Shown: positions 20,641 through 32,649, numbered from the stretch's first letter. The stretch: DNA of 64,000 nt from Incurvaria masculella (GCA_946894095.1 OX335660.1:10049001-10113000), one strand, 5' to 3'. Notes: generated by a model not told the origin, from the letters alone. A program made the numbers and translations.

Positions 20641-21641
20641 CCTGCTTTATACGCCAAATTAAAAAATCTTCTACAGTCCTTCCTTCCTCAATGAACATCT
20701 CCTATTAACACAGTGTTTAAGCTTATACCTACATGTATTTAACGCTAAACTTGAGTTACGGACATTTATTCCATAGATTAAATATTAAAAACTCGAAGTT
20801 CATTTAAATTTGAATGTTCCGTTTCTTTCCAGCCTTATTTCATTATATTTAAGTGTGCATAAAAATAAAAATACACCAAAAAATAGAGTACTGCTATGTA
20901 AAGAAAACCGAATAAACAATAAGAATAAACAAATAAAACTGAAAGTGAAATCAATTGTGTTCGGTGTTAAGTCGTTATTAAAGTAACATTCTCATCCATT
21001 CAAGCAAATCCATGCATTCTCATCTCTTCACTTATTATGGTAATTTATGAATACTTATCGAGTATTTGTTTGTGTACAGCTCGTTTTACAATTTCTTAAA
21101 TAGCATTGGGGTAGTATTTTTTCTTAAACAAAGATTTCAAAAACATTTTATTTCCGCAATCATTTTAAATTTAACTCAAAAACGACTAGAGAGATATTTC
21201 TAATGCGCCTAGAGTATCTGAGTCGCAGACGGTTCGTAGGGTCACTCAGTGTTTCAAAGATACTACTATGGTGTACTTCTGTTTTGTGTAACAAATAAAT
21301 AAATAAATAAATATGGACGTTTTCTGGTGACCATTCTATCCGAGGAGTACTTGCCGCAGAGGATCAGAGCATCCTTTTGTAATTTGTCATAAAACAAAAT
21401 ATGAAAACTTAACTGATGTCAAGTATAATACAAATGATCGACCCTTCAGTTAAGTGTAGCTGCCGTGCACCGATTCAACCACACATCGAAGTCGTAAAAT
21501 GCGAAGTTAACTCGCTTTGTTTGGCCGCTGATTCCATTTCACATTGTGTTATATAGGTATTTAGTTACCAATGCAACGGTATTTTTATACAATAGGCAGC
21601 TAAAAAAAATAATTAAATATTTGTGCGTGTGTGTATTATTT
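20641..21641. other. AT-rich non-coding DNA
   Basis: It includes an (AAAT)n run at about 21290-21313 following TTTTGTGTAAC, possibly the tail of an old retroposed sequence. No gene recognised. Confidence 0.45.
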
Positions 21642-21912
21642 CCGTGCATGTCGTTAGAGGCGAAAAAGCGATTTGACGATAGTGGTTCAGATTTCACGTA
21701 AAACGTAGGCCACCTTTCTTAATTCCTAGGTGCTGGGTTAATTCCGCCCGGATCAATGCCACACGTTGAAGGAATGATACTCGAAGCCTTGATGATCCTT
21801 TACCCAACCATGCGTTAAAATGAAGGTTCCGGCATGGCACCTTGTCCCTATGAGGTATATTAGGCTAATATCGTGATAGTTGGTGTGGTACTAGGCGTGT
21901 CCATAAACTTAC
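21642..21912 (+). mobile_element. SINE with third head, diverged
   Basis: Head GCATGTCGTTAGAGGCGA, then GTGGTTCAGATTTCACG, AAAACGTAGG and a degraded middle; the end is CCGGCATGGCACCTTG, GGCTAATATCGTGATAG and GGTGTGGTACTAGGCGTGTCC. The region between is more diverged than in other copies. Confidence 0.7.
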
Positions 21913-22735
21913 ATTAGAAAACTTTATAATAAACTGATTTCCGTTATTGTTAGAATATATTTAACAGAACATTTTATAGCCCTTAGTATATGATTTTTGT
22001 AAATAGTGTTAAAATATAGTAATTTATGTTTGTGTCATAAGGATTTTTTCTTCTAATATTGAGCACCTCCTATTTCTGAATTTTCTGTTACCTATTTCGA
22101 AATAAAAGTATTTGCAAGTAATCATTTCATGTTTTATATGTCAGCAAATTAATGTTGTTTTATGTCTTTATTTTTCAGGTAAAATCACAAGAAATGTCTT
22201 TGAAATCACGCTCACCAACACAGCATGGGTAAGTATACGCCGGATTAACATTATAACACACGTAGAATCTCCGTGTTATAACAATAATATTGTGTTACAT
22301 ACATATAAAAGGAAGGTAAAACCACTATTTGGTCATTTATGGTAAAACTTTCAGAACACCGTGTTCTGGGGTAAAACGCAACAGGTAGAAGTGAGCTATG
22401 AACGCTTTTATTGAACTAGGGTTGTCAGCATTTTATTTAAATGATTTCTGTAGCTTTTTGTTATTGTTTGTTTTGCGTGGGTTTCTTGAAATACCATCTG
22501 CACCGTAAAGTAATATGAGTAACAACATAAAGTTATTAAATTTACTCTAAACACAAAAGAGAAGAGCCAGGAATCTTCTCATAAATAATTAAAGTTTCTT
22601 CAATATAGTCTACAGATAGTGAGTTAAACGGATCAATCATTTGATGCAAAAACAATTTTAATAGCAGTTTATAGGCGTATATTTAATCTAATCTCATCAA
22701 GTCTCAATAATATTTAAAAATCAGGCGTCACTAAC
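21913..22735. other. AT-rich non-coding DNA
   Basis: It contains an inverted pair of GTGTTATAAC-like words around 22250-22300. No gene recognised. Confidence 0.45.
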
Positions 22736-22895
22736 CGATTTCAATGACATTTTGAATCCGATAGGTGGCGCTGCTGTCGAGTCCAAGGAAATTGACTGAG
22801 TAGCATAGCCGCTAAGGTTTCTGATCACAATTTACGCGCCTCTCGGGTGAATATCCAAAACGAAATTGACCCGAGCGGCGCCGGGAACCACAGTT
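22736..22895 (-). repeat. Dispersed repeat, pair with 10762-10995
   Basis: Reverse-strand copy of the family described at 10762: CGGCGCCGCTCGGGTCAATT, TTTTGGATATTCACCCGAG, GTGATCAGAAACCTTAGC, ACTCGACAGCAGCGCC. Confidence 0.65.
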
Positions 22896-22989
22896 ATATC
22901 TAGTAAAATAAAAACACCTTTATATGTGATTAACAAAAAACGTTTTTTAACCGGCACCCGCTGTTTTAAATTTAAAATACTATTTTAAC

Positions 22990-23230
22990 TTTAAATTAAA
23001 ACACAAAAAGTGAGGCAGCCCTAGCGACAATGTAGTTAGTTCCCCCAAACAACAGGGGAGCCTCGCGGTAAACATTTGTGTTTCGGCCCGCTGACAGCCC
23101 TGTCAACACGCTGTCACGGAACCCTATTGTGGGTGGCAACGTGCTACTATCAACGTCGAGTGGCCCAAACTGTTGAGCCCACACATCAATGCGCACGTTG
23201 TCACCATACAATGTTTCGATTTAAAGGTCA
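22990..23230. promoter_or_regulatory. GC-rich island with ATTGT/ACAAT cores
   Basis: It contains GCGACAATGTAG, CCCTATTGTGGG and ATACAATGTTTCG, plus paired TGACAGC..GCTGTCA words (23090-23115). Possible enhancer; inferred from composition and motif density only. Confidence 0.3.
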
Positions 23231-25765
23231 TTGAATGCTATTCTTCTTCCGGCGATTGAATCCAAAAATATTCTATGATCCTAACCCATGAGGACTAAGG
23301 GTATAGTGAACGAAATAACATCCACGTTAAATCAACGTCAACGTATGATTAATCACGTCACTTTTTAAGGCAATCATGGAAGGGAGCGGATTTAACTCCA
23401 TAGGGTTCACAGCAAGTAGGTTAAAACAGCTACTTGCTTCTGCTCTACTGATTAACTTCTACGTTACTTCTTGCAATCGAGCATCTGATGGAGTAGTGGT
23501 CTTATTAGCGTCAAGTGTTATTTTCTGGGGATCTTCGAGAGTGTAGCAGTTTTAACTTTTAGTCTTATTTTATTTCTGCAAGACTTTATTATTTATATAG
23601 TAAAGGGCTGTTGCAGAGAGCTAGAAACGTATTTACGCTCTCGGGGTCAATCAATGTTTCGTTGGGGTCAATCAATGTGCCTCCAGATAAACTTTCAACA
23701 ATAATAAATGAGCATCGGACATTTAAGTCGACGAATTGCCCGACAGCTGCACGAGCTGGTTATCCGATTGCGCAATTATTAATACCTGTACAATGCTTTA
23801 AGTGTTCGTAATCTTCGCACATAATAATTAATACGAACACAAATGGATCGTTCTTGGAACACTTACAGAGCACTGGGACACTGAGCTGCGATTGCCAAAC
23901 GAGGCGACAGCTTATCATAATGTTTTGCCAAGATACTATTTTCCACTGACACTCCCAGAATTTTCTTTGCACTATACTTCTTTGCCTTGTCAAACAAATC
24001 GTTGGCAATCCATTGAGTTCAGACTTATATTCCCGCAGGAACAAACAGTCCCTAGTAAGAGTCGAGCGCCAATAGTGCTATTTTTTGCCCAATCATAACA
24101 AAATCTTTAATTAAGTATTTTCTCTAGGTTTGAAACGGATTTTTTTGGATATTACTCTGAAATGACCATCGAAATACATGTCCGCTGCTGTTACCAACGT
24201 AAGGTCTCTTTCACCCCATGAAGTCAAACTTATAATGTGTGACACTGGAACTTGACCAGCACAATAATAAATAAAATGTTTCCACCAACGCTTTTGACTG
24301 CCAATCAGGGTTAACTGACAGTCGAACGGACGTAAAAGTCAACAGCGGATTGATCTGTCTGTCAAAATACAACTTCCTGTTTCACGAAGTAGCTGATTTC
24401 AATATTATAACCATCGACATTATAGGGCTTATTGTACTTTTTTTGGATGAGACTAGTCACAAAAACTAGGTAATTCCAAGCGATTTTTTGAGAACCATAA
24501 TATTTGACTGAGGATCAAACTTATTCCCTTGTAACTACATACTTGTTATATAAGCAGGATGGTGAAAAATACCCTTAGCAATCTAGACTATTACGATAGT
24601 CAACGACTTGTGAATTGTAAAACGATTGTGTCGAGCCCATCGAAACAACTTCTTATAATTCCCCTGACCCCTGGCCATGAAATAGATCAAAATAATACCT
24701 TCAAAACACATTCTCGACCAAGTTCTTCAATAAATCCGCCGTTTGTGTCTATAAATCTTTATTACAATAAGAAGTCACCGTCCGCTCATCTCGACCGCGC
24801 CGGATGCAGTGAAGTGCCAATTTTATGCAACGGTTGTGACGACCTGCGCCCGCGCCGCCGCGCCGGGTGCACTCAGGCCGGAAACCCTGAAATAGCCGGA
24901 GCATTGTGAATGGGGAATCTTCAGAAGTGCTGTCCTAGCTAAGAGAAGCCGCTCTAGTTGTGCGATATATACTCGCCAATGCGAGGCTCGTGTTAGATGC
25001 TTTGATACTTTGTCGGCTTCGCGAGATTGTCGCTTAGGCCATTGCGTGGACAGCATTACAAAGCTGTGTTTATTCATTTTTATTTTGAGCGTTGTGTTCG
25101 CTTCGTTATCCATAAATTGTATGTGTTCATGATTGTCATATTGAAATAATATTATCTTGATACGTTCTGAGATAAGAATACCATCAGGCAAAAAGTTATT
25201 GCACTATACTTTCTTTTGTAGATTGCTTTTTTTTTGTGGCGTATCAAAGAATTTTCAATCAATCCATCAAACCAAAATGGTTTGATTGATTTATCTTCCA
25301 AATTTTCTGATCAATAAGAAAAATCTAAAGTCTGTATTTACATTGTGTCATAGTCATTAGATATTAGCTCTGAGATTGTGGGGAAATTTCCTAGAAGAGT
25401 TCTTCATTGTGTCTGATGAATTATAAAATGGGTACATCCGACCAATATCCGGCTTGTTGTGCAGTGAGTTCATTATTGACAAGGGTTTTGCTTGAGGTCA
25501 GCAGAACCTAAAAAAAGTAATCAAAAAATTAAATTCAATTTTAATGATTAAGGTCAATTTACACTTGTAAATCAAGTTTTTTATTTTCCCCAATGATAAA
25601 GTTTGTACTACATAACCCAACAAAAACAAGGCTAATACAATTTGAGGGTTATAACACGCACCTAGATCAAATTTAAAAATTATTATTACTTACATTAAAC
25701 ATGAAATTAGCCACTAAACCTAATGTACTTATAGAATAACCAATATTTAGTTTATGATAGTAACA
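23231..25765. other. Non-coding DNA with GC patches
   Basis: A tandem TCGTTGGGGTCAATCAATG-type duplication of about 20 bp (23640-23680). A GC-rich patch at 24770-25050 with CGCGCCGCCGCGCC. A small imperfect hairpin at 25255-25292. Open frames of up to 122 codons around 24559-25191 overlap on both strands and show no motif. Confidence 0.4.
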
Positions 25766-27152
25766 TGCAGTCCGCGCTGGGTGTGTGCAAGGAAAGGATT
25801 CTCTCGTCACTGCAGTGTCCATTCTTAACGGCGAGTCGCAGCGAGATGCCTCTGCAAATAGATCACAATAATTCATAACCGTTATGCGTGGCTTCGTGCC
25901 GTGGGCTGCCGATCGGACCGTACTACGCGCCACTTGCATTGGCCAATCTGATGGCATCATTTAATATTCCATAGGGACCGATGACCGAGCGTGATTGTAA
26001 AAGACGTAGCTACATTCGCCCTATCCGCTGTGTGTGCACAATGAAAGGATGCTCTCATCACTGCAGTGTCCATTCTTAACGGCGAGTCGCAGCGAGATGC
26101 CTCTGCAAATAGATCACAATAATTCATAACCGTTCTGCGTGGCTTCGTGCCGTGGGCTGCCGATCGGACCGTACTACGCGCCACTTGCATTGGCCCATCT
26201 GATGGCATCATTTAATATTCCATAGGGACCGATGACCGAGCGTGATTGTGAAAGACATGCGCCTTATCCGCTGTGTGTGCACAATCAAAGGATGCTCTCG
26301 TCACTGCAGTGTCCATTCTTAACGGCGAGTCGCAACGAGATGCCTCTGCAAATAGATCACTATAATTCATAACCGTTATGCGTGGCTTTGTACCGTGGGC
26401 TGCCGATCGGACCGTATTACGCGCCACTTGCATTGGCCAATCTGATGGCATCATTTAATATTATATAGTGACTGATGACCGAGCGTGATTGTGGAAGACG
26501 TAGCTACATGCGCCCTATCCGCTGTGTGTGCACAATAAAAGGCTGCTCTCGTCAAGGCAGTGTCCATTCTTAACGGCGAGTCGCAGCGAGATGCCTCTGC
26601 AAATAGATCACTATAATTCATAACCGTAATGCGTGGCTTCGTGCCGTGGGCTGCCGATCGGACCGTACTACGCGCCACTTGCATTGGCAAATCTGATGGC
26701 ATTATTTAATATTCTATAGTGACTGATGACCGAGTATGATTGTGGAAGACGTAGTTACATGCGCCCTATCCGCTATGTGTGCACAATGAAAGGCTGCTCT
26801 CGTCACGGCAGTGTCCATTCTTAACGGCGAGTCGCAGCGAGATGCCTCTGCAAATAGATCACTATAATTCATAACCGTTATGCGTGGCTTTGTGCCGTGG
26901 GCTGCCGATCGGACCGTATTACGCGCCACTTGCATTGGCCAATCTGATGGCATCATTTAATATTATATAGTGACTGATGACCGAGCGTGATTGTGGAAGA
27001 CGTAGCTACATGCGCCCTATCCGCTGTTTGTGCACAATGAAAGGATTCTCTCGTCACTGCCGTGTCCATTCTTAACGGCTAGTCGCAGAGAGATGTCTCT
27101 CCAAATAGATCACAATAACTCATACCCGTTATGCGTGGCTTCGTGCTACGTA
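25766..27152. repeat. Satellite array, 251-bp unit, about 5.5 copies
   Basis: Direct tandem monomers, with equivalent points at 25960, 26211, 26454, 26705 and 26956: periods 251, 243, 251, 251. Monomers are nearly identical over GTGTCCATTCTTAACGGCG, GATGCCTCTGCAAATAGATC and GGGCTGCCGATCGGACCGTA. Each monomer holds a minus-strand frame starting ATGATGCCATCAGA. As 251 is not a multiple of 3, the frames do not join and are best seen as by-products of repetition. Edge monomers are partial and more diverged. Confidence 0.95.
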
Positions 27153-27199
27153 ACTTGGGTGTTACGAAATAGTGTATTCACCAAAATGTGCAGTTTCAA

Positions 27200-27490
27200 A
27201 TAAACGGCCAATGCAAGCTTAACGCGTGAGTCGCGCTTCAAACAAAGCTCTTGCTTGCGATCTGCAATAATAAGCGGAAGCCACCGCTGCCGCCCGCCCC
27301 TCCGCGCCGCCAGTGCTAACCGATCCTTATTTATATCTACGCGCGCGGCGACACCAGTCCTTCGCTCCGGCCATCACACTATAGCCACTCTGAGCAACAA
27401 CGCCGCTCAGCTCTTATACTTCTTGGTTACACTATTTTTGGTTGTGGCTGGCGCGCGGAAGGTTCCCTTGGAAAGAAGAGATAGAAAATG
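27200..27490. promoter_or_regulatory. GC-rich island after the satellite
   Basis: CCGCTGCCGCCCGCCCCTCC and CGCGCGCGGCGACACC in otherwise AT-rich DNA. An open frame across it has no recognisable domain. Possibly regulatory or an untranslated exon. Confidence 0.25.
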
Positions 27491-28040
27491 AAATCCATAG
27501 AAAAAATCACTACGTTAAGTATTTTGTCTTAAGCACACGATCAAGCGAGAAGGCATAGTTGCGTATCGTGACGACTTCATGACTCCGTCGGTAAAGACCG
27601 AAAAATTCCAGATTTTCAAAAGCATCGTGCAGAGATGTGTGTAAAAAACTTGGAATGTTGACAGTGCTAAGCGAATATATTCGACAAAATATCCAAGATT
27701 TTGGAACAGTGATTATTACCACAGCAACAGCACAAGACAACGGGCCTTGTCTGTCTGTCAATCTATATAGCCCTCTGACGCCTAGTCCACGAACTTTTGT
27801 TTTGATCCTGATTCATTGATTTATATAAAACATAACCTTTTTTTTCTTTAGGTATTAAATTTAATCTATCAGCAGTTTATTTGGATAAAAATATCAGTAA
27901 CTGGCGAAAAAGACCATTTCAAACCACATATCCAAATAATCTATCAAAAGTGTTATCTCCTGGAACGTTTATCAAAACAGTTTTATATAACAGGATATTC
28001 AAATTTATTTTTAGTACATATAGAAATATAAAACATTGTT
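27491..28040. other. Non-coding DNA
   Basis: No repeat or gene recognised. Confidence 0.45.
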
Positions 28041-28202
28041 AGGTAACTGGACATGGATGGATTATACCGCCGTCGTGAGAATAGCTCAACACACCGCATT
28101 CCTGTGGCAATCGGGTTCCATGCCAGCACCTTCCCTTTATGACCACGACTACATTGAACCGGATGGAAAACAATTTACATACAGAAGCTTCAGAATGGGC
28201 CG
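28041..28202 (-). mobile_element. SINE 3' half
   Basis: Reverse-oriented: AGGTAACTGGACATGGATGG, AACACACCGCATTCC, ATGCCAGCACCTTCC, ATTGAACCGGATGGAAAAC. It stops in the middle of the body, a typical 5' truncation. Confidence 0.75.
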
Positions 28203-28984
28203 AATCCGTAGACAATAAGTACGTTCATGATAAAATAGTATCCTCAAACAAGTCAGGTTAGAATTCTACCTACGTATATTATTTTGAAAGCCAAGTAAAC
28301 ATTGATTTTCAGAGCATTTTATTTTATATATATATATTGTAAGCACGAATACGTACGAAGTCCGAAGAGATCTAACAAAGGACTTGTTTAAATCTGCTTT
28401 GTTTGACATTTGCACTTCCCATTGTCTCAATTCATCATCGATGTACTCTCTCAACGTCCCACAAAGGAACTCAAGGAACAACCTAATATCAACCTTTCGT
28501 CAGAAGAAAATAGAAGTGAAAATTTATATTAAGAAATCATAGCTGACAGGTGCTGTAGAAACAATCGAATTAGTACCAAGATCTACATGCGAATAAGGTT
28601 GATAATCCAATTATGGTATCGGTCATGTTGAGTCTTTCTAAACTACAGGGTGTGTCAGAAATTTGCGACATGAGAGGGATAATTAATAACGACGCCGGTA
28701 GACAATGCGAACATTCGTTTCGAATTAGTAGTTTCAAAGTACGCGCGGAATGCGTTTTAAGTTTGATTAACGATAGTCTTCGCTGGACTGTGTTCGCAAA
28801 GGTTGAGAAATTAAATCAAGGTTAATGTTATTATTTGTCAAACAGGTCTAGTTGCACTCTTAAATGAGTTTTGATTGTTTTTTTGTAAATAAGAAATGTA
28901 GAGATGTATGTAACGTGTACCTCCCTTTCACCTTTACGTCTATCTTAATAAGTATGCGTAAAAAAATAATCTTTTCCAGCGCTG
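28203..28984. other. Non-coding DNA
   Basis: A short (TA)n run near 28322-28340. No other feature seen. Confidence 0.45.
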
Positions 28985-29812
28985 CAATACCGGGTATTCT
29001 AGGGCTACAAAATTTGCTTACTACGTTCCAAAATCTGCAACGATTCTCAAGGTCACTGTCGGTCGTAAGAGTATGTGGGCCATATTATACAGTACATGGA
29101 GGCTTACAGAATTTTTCAATATTGCAAACGATCACTATCCATCGAGCAGCAAGAAGGGTGAAATGTCATAAATATGGTCATAGAAGCAAACGTCATAGGC
29201 ATATGAATCAAAATATGTTATTTTGATTCATTCATTCACCGCGGCATAGCTGCTGCTCTTAGCATGGGCCATGTTGTAAAGTACACGGTGGATTACATAA
29301 TACTTGAACTATGCACACGAACACGGTCTATCGTGAATATGGCATTGAGCGAGCGGCGCAAAATCTCTTTCGTTTCATTGATCCACCAGCTGCTTTTAGC
29401 GCGGGCCATCTTATACAGCGCAAAAAGGCTTACAGAAATTTGAAGATCACACACAGGCACTGACCATCTTGAGCAGCAAGAAGCGGAAACCTCATAAATA
29501 TGGGCATAAAAGCGAACGGCGCAAAATATATTTTGTTTCATTCATTCAACGCGCCACAGCAGACCAGCTCCTCTTAGCGCGGGCCATCTTATACAGCACA
29601 TGAAGGCTTACAGAATATCTCAAGATCACACACAGACACTGAGGATCTTGAGCAGCAAGAAGCGTGAAATCTAATGAATATTGACATAAAAGCGAACGGC
29701 GCAAAATATCTTTTGTTTCATTCATTCACCGCGGCACAGCTGACCAGCTGCTCTTAGCTCGGACTGTGTTGTACAGTACACGGAGGCTTTCACAATACTT
29801 CAAAGAAAAGTG
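28985..29812. repeat. Tandem array, about 178-bp unit, 4-5 copies
   Basis: The block GGGCCATNTTRTACAG recurs at about 29076, 29266, 29403, 29581 and 29761 (spacings 190, 137, 178, 180). The unit also carries AAGGCTTACAGAA, GATCACACACAGRCACTGA, TTGAGCAGCAAGAAG, AAGCGAACGGCGCAAAATAT and TTTCATTCATTCAMCGCG. The 5' copies are diverged, the third is shortened by about 40 bp, and the last two are most alike. Confidence 0.9.
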
Positions 29813-30665
29813 GATAAAACTTAGATGATCGCAAATGCGATGACAAATTTTTGGTTTTCTTAGATATTTTCACTTTGTTTTAGAGAAAAGACAAACATCT
29901 AAAATTTTTTTTAATTTTGTAAGCTAACAGATATTTTTGTGCATAATTTTAATGCCTTGCCGAAAATCATGATTGTCCGAAAGATCACAGTTTAAATGTT
30001 TCACGCGTCTATCGGGTAGTATTACTATATTACTAAGTTATCACTTTGATACCAAAATCCAAAGTCTTTCCATCCAATTTACATATGGTTTATTTTTTCT
30101 AGATTATAGCTTGATTAATCCTATGAACTGTAATGTATGTAAAAAAACTTAAGGGGTGAGTAGAGGGGTTAAATGTGAGAGAAGTCGTATAGAAGCAAAG
30201 CATTGGGTTTCTACAAGTGTTCTGAAATCATAATCTGTGGTTGGAGTGCACCATCGCTAGTTAACGTTAACGTTTACGAAGAAAGATATATTATGTTAAC
30301 AATTACATTAACGTTAACCAGACATAGTTAACTCCAGTCTTAAAAGTATTAGGATAACTGGCCACTATCCATATTTTGGACGGAACAAATATTATTGTTA
30401 AAAAACTCCTTTAAAACAACCTTAATTAAAGTATAACCTACGTAGTGACTATTAAAATCTAGAAATCTAGATGTTATATTCCATGCGTGAAATATCTATG
30501 GATGAAAATGTATCTCAAAAAGCATCTGCTGATGTGTCGTTTACCAACTCAGTCAGTTTATTTATACCGAGCTGTCGGTTTCATTCAGTGAGCGAGTTCA
30601 CGACATTCAACATTGTCTATTCCGACTCGAGTGTCCGAGCAGATCCGGCGTGCAAAACTTCAAAC
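29813..30665. other. AT-rich DNA with a GTTAAC cluster
   Basis: Between 30256 and 30330 the palindromic word GTTAAC or its extension GTTAACGTTAAC occurs repeatedly on both sides of an AT-rich centre, giving a small inverted repeat. The remainder has no feature. Confidence 0.45.
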
Positions 30666-31340
30666 TGAGCGGTTCGTAGCTCAGGGGCGATCCCCGCCCG
30701 ATCGTGCACAACTTTTTTTCTCTTTCCGAGTTGCATTAAGGTGGCCCAACCCGCTCATCTGCCCATACAAACGGGGAAAAAATATCACGCCCATATTTCT
30801 TATCAGAGATCCCAAATTTTGCTCAAAAGAGCTTTATTTGATTGAACTAGATGTCTGATGACCGTTGGCATTGTAAAATTGTGTTTGGTTTCTAAGTTAT
30901 AAGGTCGCAAAGTTCGAATTTTTCGCGCATTTTATACAATAACTTTGGTGGTTTATTACGCAATGATAAAGTGAAACCCTTAAAAAGATTAGTCATCAGA
31001 CATAGCTTATTTAATCAAGATTTATAATCTATTTGGTTTATGTTAGATTTTTTACTACAGCGATCATTACTTTTAGCTATAAGTCGTTTTGAAATCAAAA
31101 TTTTATGCACATTATCTTTTTTGTGGACATGTTGCATCTTCCTCATCACGGAGACTGTCTTTTCCTTTGAAACAGAGAAGGTCCCAAAGCGCAACAGCAC
31201 GGTTTTGTACCGTGCCCGCGAATGAGTTAGTCCCGCCGGGTTGGGCCACCTTAAGTACATTTCATCACATTGCGAGCTACGAACCGCTCAATGAAAAGTT
31301 CTTCGATGGTTCGGAATCCATGTAAAACTGTAGGTTCTAT
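30665..31340 (+). mobile_element. SINE (tRNA head) interrupted by a MITE
   Basis: The head GAGCGGTTCGTAGCTCAGGG and CCCGCCCGATCGTGCAC, linker TTCCGAGTTGCA, then after the insertion GTACATTTCATCACATTGCG and GATGGTTCGGAATCC. The body downstream of the AACTGTAGG block is missing. A 17-bp inverted copy of the head start (30665-30681) lies at 31274-31290, inside the linker. Confidence 0.75.
30740..31250. mobile_element. MITE with TTAA target duplication (piggyBac-like)
   Basis: A 511-bp non-coding element with inverted termini GGTGGCCCAACCCG, flanked by TTAA (30736-30739 and 31251-31254). The insertion site is precise because the host SINE reads through once it is removed. TTAA duplication is the piggyBac signature. 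A degenerate opposite copy lies at 14160-14664. It encodes no transposase. Confidence 0.88.
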
Positions 31341-31363
31341 TCGCGCATTATCCATTGAGCATT

Positions 31364-31509
31364 GTCGGAATAGCTCAGTCCAGGGACAGACAGTAGAGCA
31401 GCGGGCATGTAATCCAAAGTTCGCAGGTTCGAATCCTGCTTCCGACGAATGTCACGACCAAAAACTTTTTCAGATTATTTTCAAAGTCTGATTACAATGC
31501 TTCAAATGT
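31364..31509 (+). mobile_element. Short tRNA-derived SINE (second family)
   Basis: GTCGGAATAGCTCAG head start, then GGGCATGTAATCCAAAG and the B box GCAGGTTCGAATCCTGC, then the tail AGATTATTTTCAAAGTCTGA and ACAATGCTTCAAATGT. A 10-bp insertion sits in the D-arm region relative to 2311-2443. Same family as that copy. Confidence 0.78.
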
Positions 31510-31585
31510 AACTCAGATTAAAGACCTAAGATTGTTTGATAATATTTCAATTAAATGCCTCCAAGCGTTTCTGGAAAAAATGGTC

Positions 31586-31676
31586 TTGACAGACATACAG
31601 ATAAACAGACAGACAGACAATGTTGTGGTAGGTATAAGGGTTCCTTTTTAAGAATGCACCCTTAAAAACAGCAATC
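31586..31676 (+). repeat. Degenerate GACA-run / GGTTCC repeat
   Basis: A short (GACA)n-like run (31589-31618) followed by TATAAGGGTTCC and CACCCTTAAAAA, resembling the tail of a common lepidopteran repeat in which a GACA/GACGG run precedes an inverted GGGTTCC pair. Too eroded to define ends. Confidence 0.4.
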
Positions 31677-32156
31677 GGCCTACACAATTATGCGTTCTAA
31701 AATTCCTTTTATGCACATGAGAATTAATTTGTTAATCGAAAGACCTATAATAAGTTATTACATATTAAGTAATCACAGATACGATTTACATAATAAACAA
31801 GCTTCCGTGAAGCATCTCAAAATACTAATGTCGTTAACTGAGATGGGTAGGCGTGTGCGGCGTTCCTTGGTAGGGGGGCAGCTTTCTGTAGGGGTGGCTA
31901 GGGCTGGATTTGGGGGGTCGTAGGGGGTTCATCAAACTAATAATGTATGGAGCTTTTGATTCACGGCTCTGCTCATGAACCCAGATAATGTGCCAGTGTA
32001 TAGGGAAGTTTGGGTGCTACGGCGACGTACGGTGCGAGACTCAATCGTGTTCTCGTAAAACGTAGTCGTGTCGGATAGCACTGTTTTGAAACTTATTTAA
32101 AGTAGATACTTATTTAACAGTACACACGCTGTTTTCATTCAAATTCATTGCAGATA
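31677..32156. other. Non-coding DNA with a G-rich strand
   Basis: 31845-31930 is G-rich on the plus strand (several GGGG runs), with G-quadruplex potential. No gene recognised. Confidence 0.4.
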
Positions 32157-32184
32157 TTAATAATAATAATAATAATAATAATAA
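32157..32184 (+). repeat. (TAA)n microsatellite
   Basis: About 9 TAA units followed by CCATTTATTGGATG. This arrangement is often the reverse of a LINE 3' end with a TTA-type tail, but no coding part is next to it. Confidence 0.9.
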
Positions 32185-32649
32185 CCATTTATTGGATGAA
32201 GAAGACATAAGTACACAGAAAACAAAAGAACAGTAAAACATATAGTAAAGTACGTAAAACATAAGTAAAACATAATAATAAAATATATTAATTATTTGGG
32301 TTAGGTTTTCTCGTCTCTTTTCAAGCCTGTAATAAATAAATCCTAGTTCTTGATTTTCGTTTTTTTTACGTAAATCGTTTTTTTATCAAACTCGGCTTAA
32401 TTGTTTCCATGAGTATTTTTATCTAATTCCTATATGTTGGGGTTTAACCAATTGTATTGTATTGTATTTTATTTCGTCAAATTGGTAGACAAGCTACACT
32501 CAGACAAGTAATTTTTTTAAGGCATAAATAATAGTTAGTACTTATACTAGGGCATACAACAGAACCGCTTACAATTTTTCGTATACGCCATCGTCACATT
32601 TTATTTTGATTTCATTCAGGAACTGCATTTTCATGTCGAACAACAGTAC
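32185..32649. other. AT-rich non-coding DNA
   Basis: Possible old LINE tail at 32455-32520 (TTTATTTCGTCAAATTGG). Nothing firm. Confidence 0.4.

Noticed and set aside
25673..26956. Five tandem 80-95-codon proteins
   Set aside because: Satellite monomers of 251 bp; frames alternate and each ends in the neighbour. Kept only as a satellite, with the preserved frame noted as a question.
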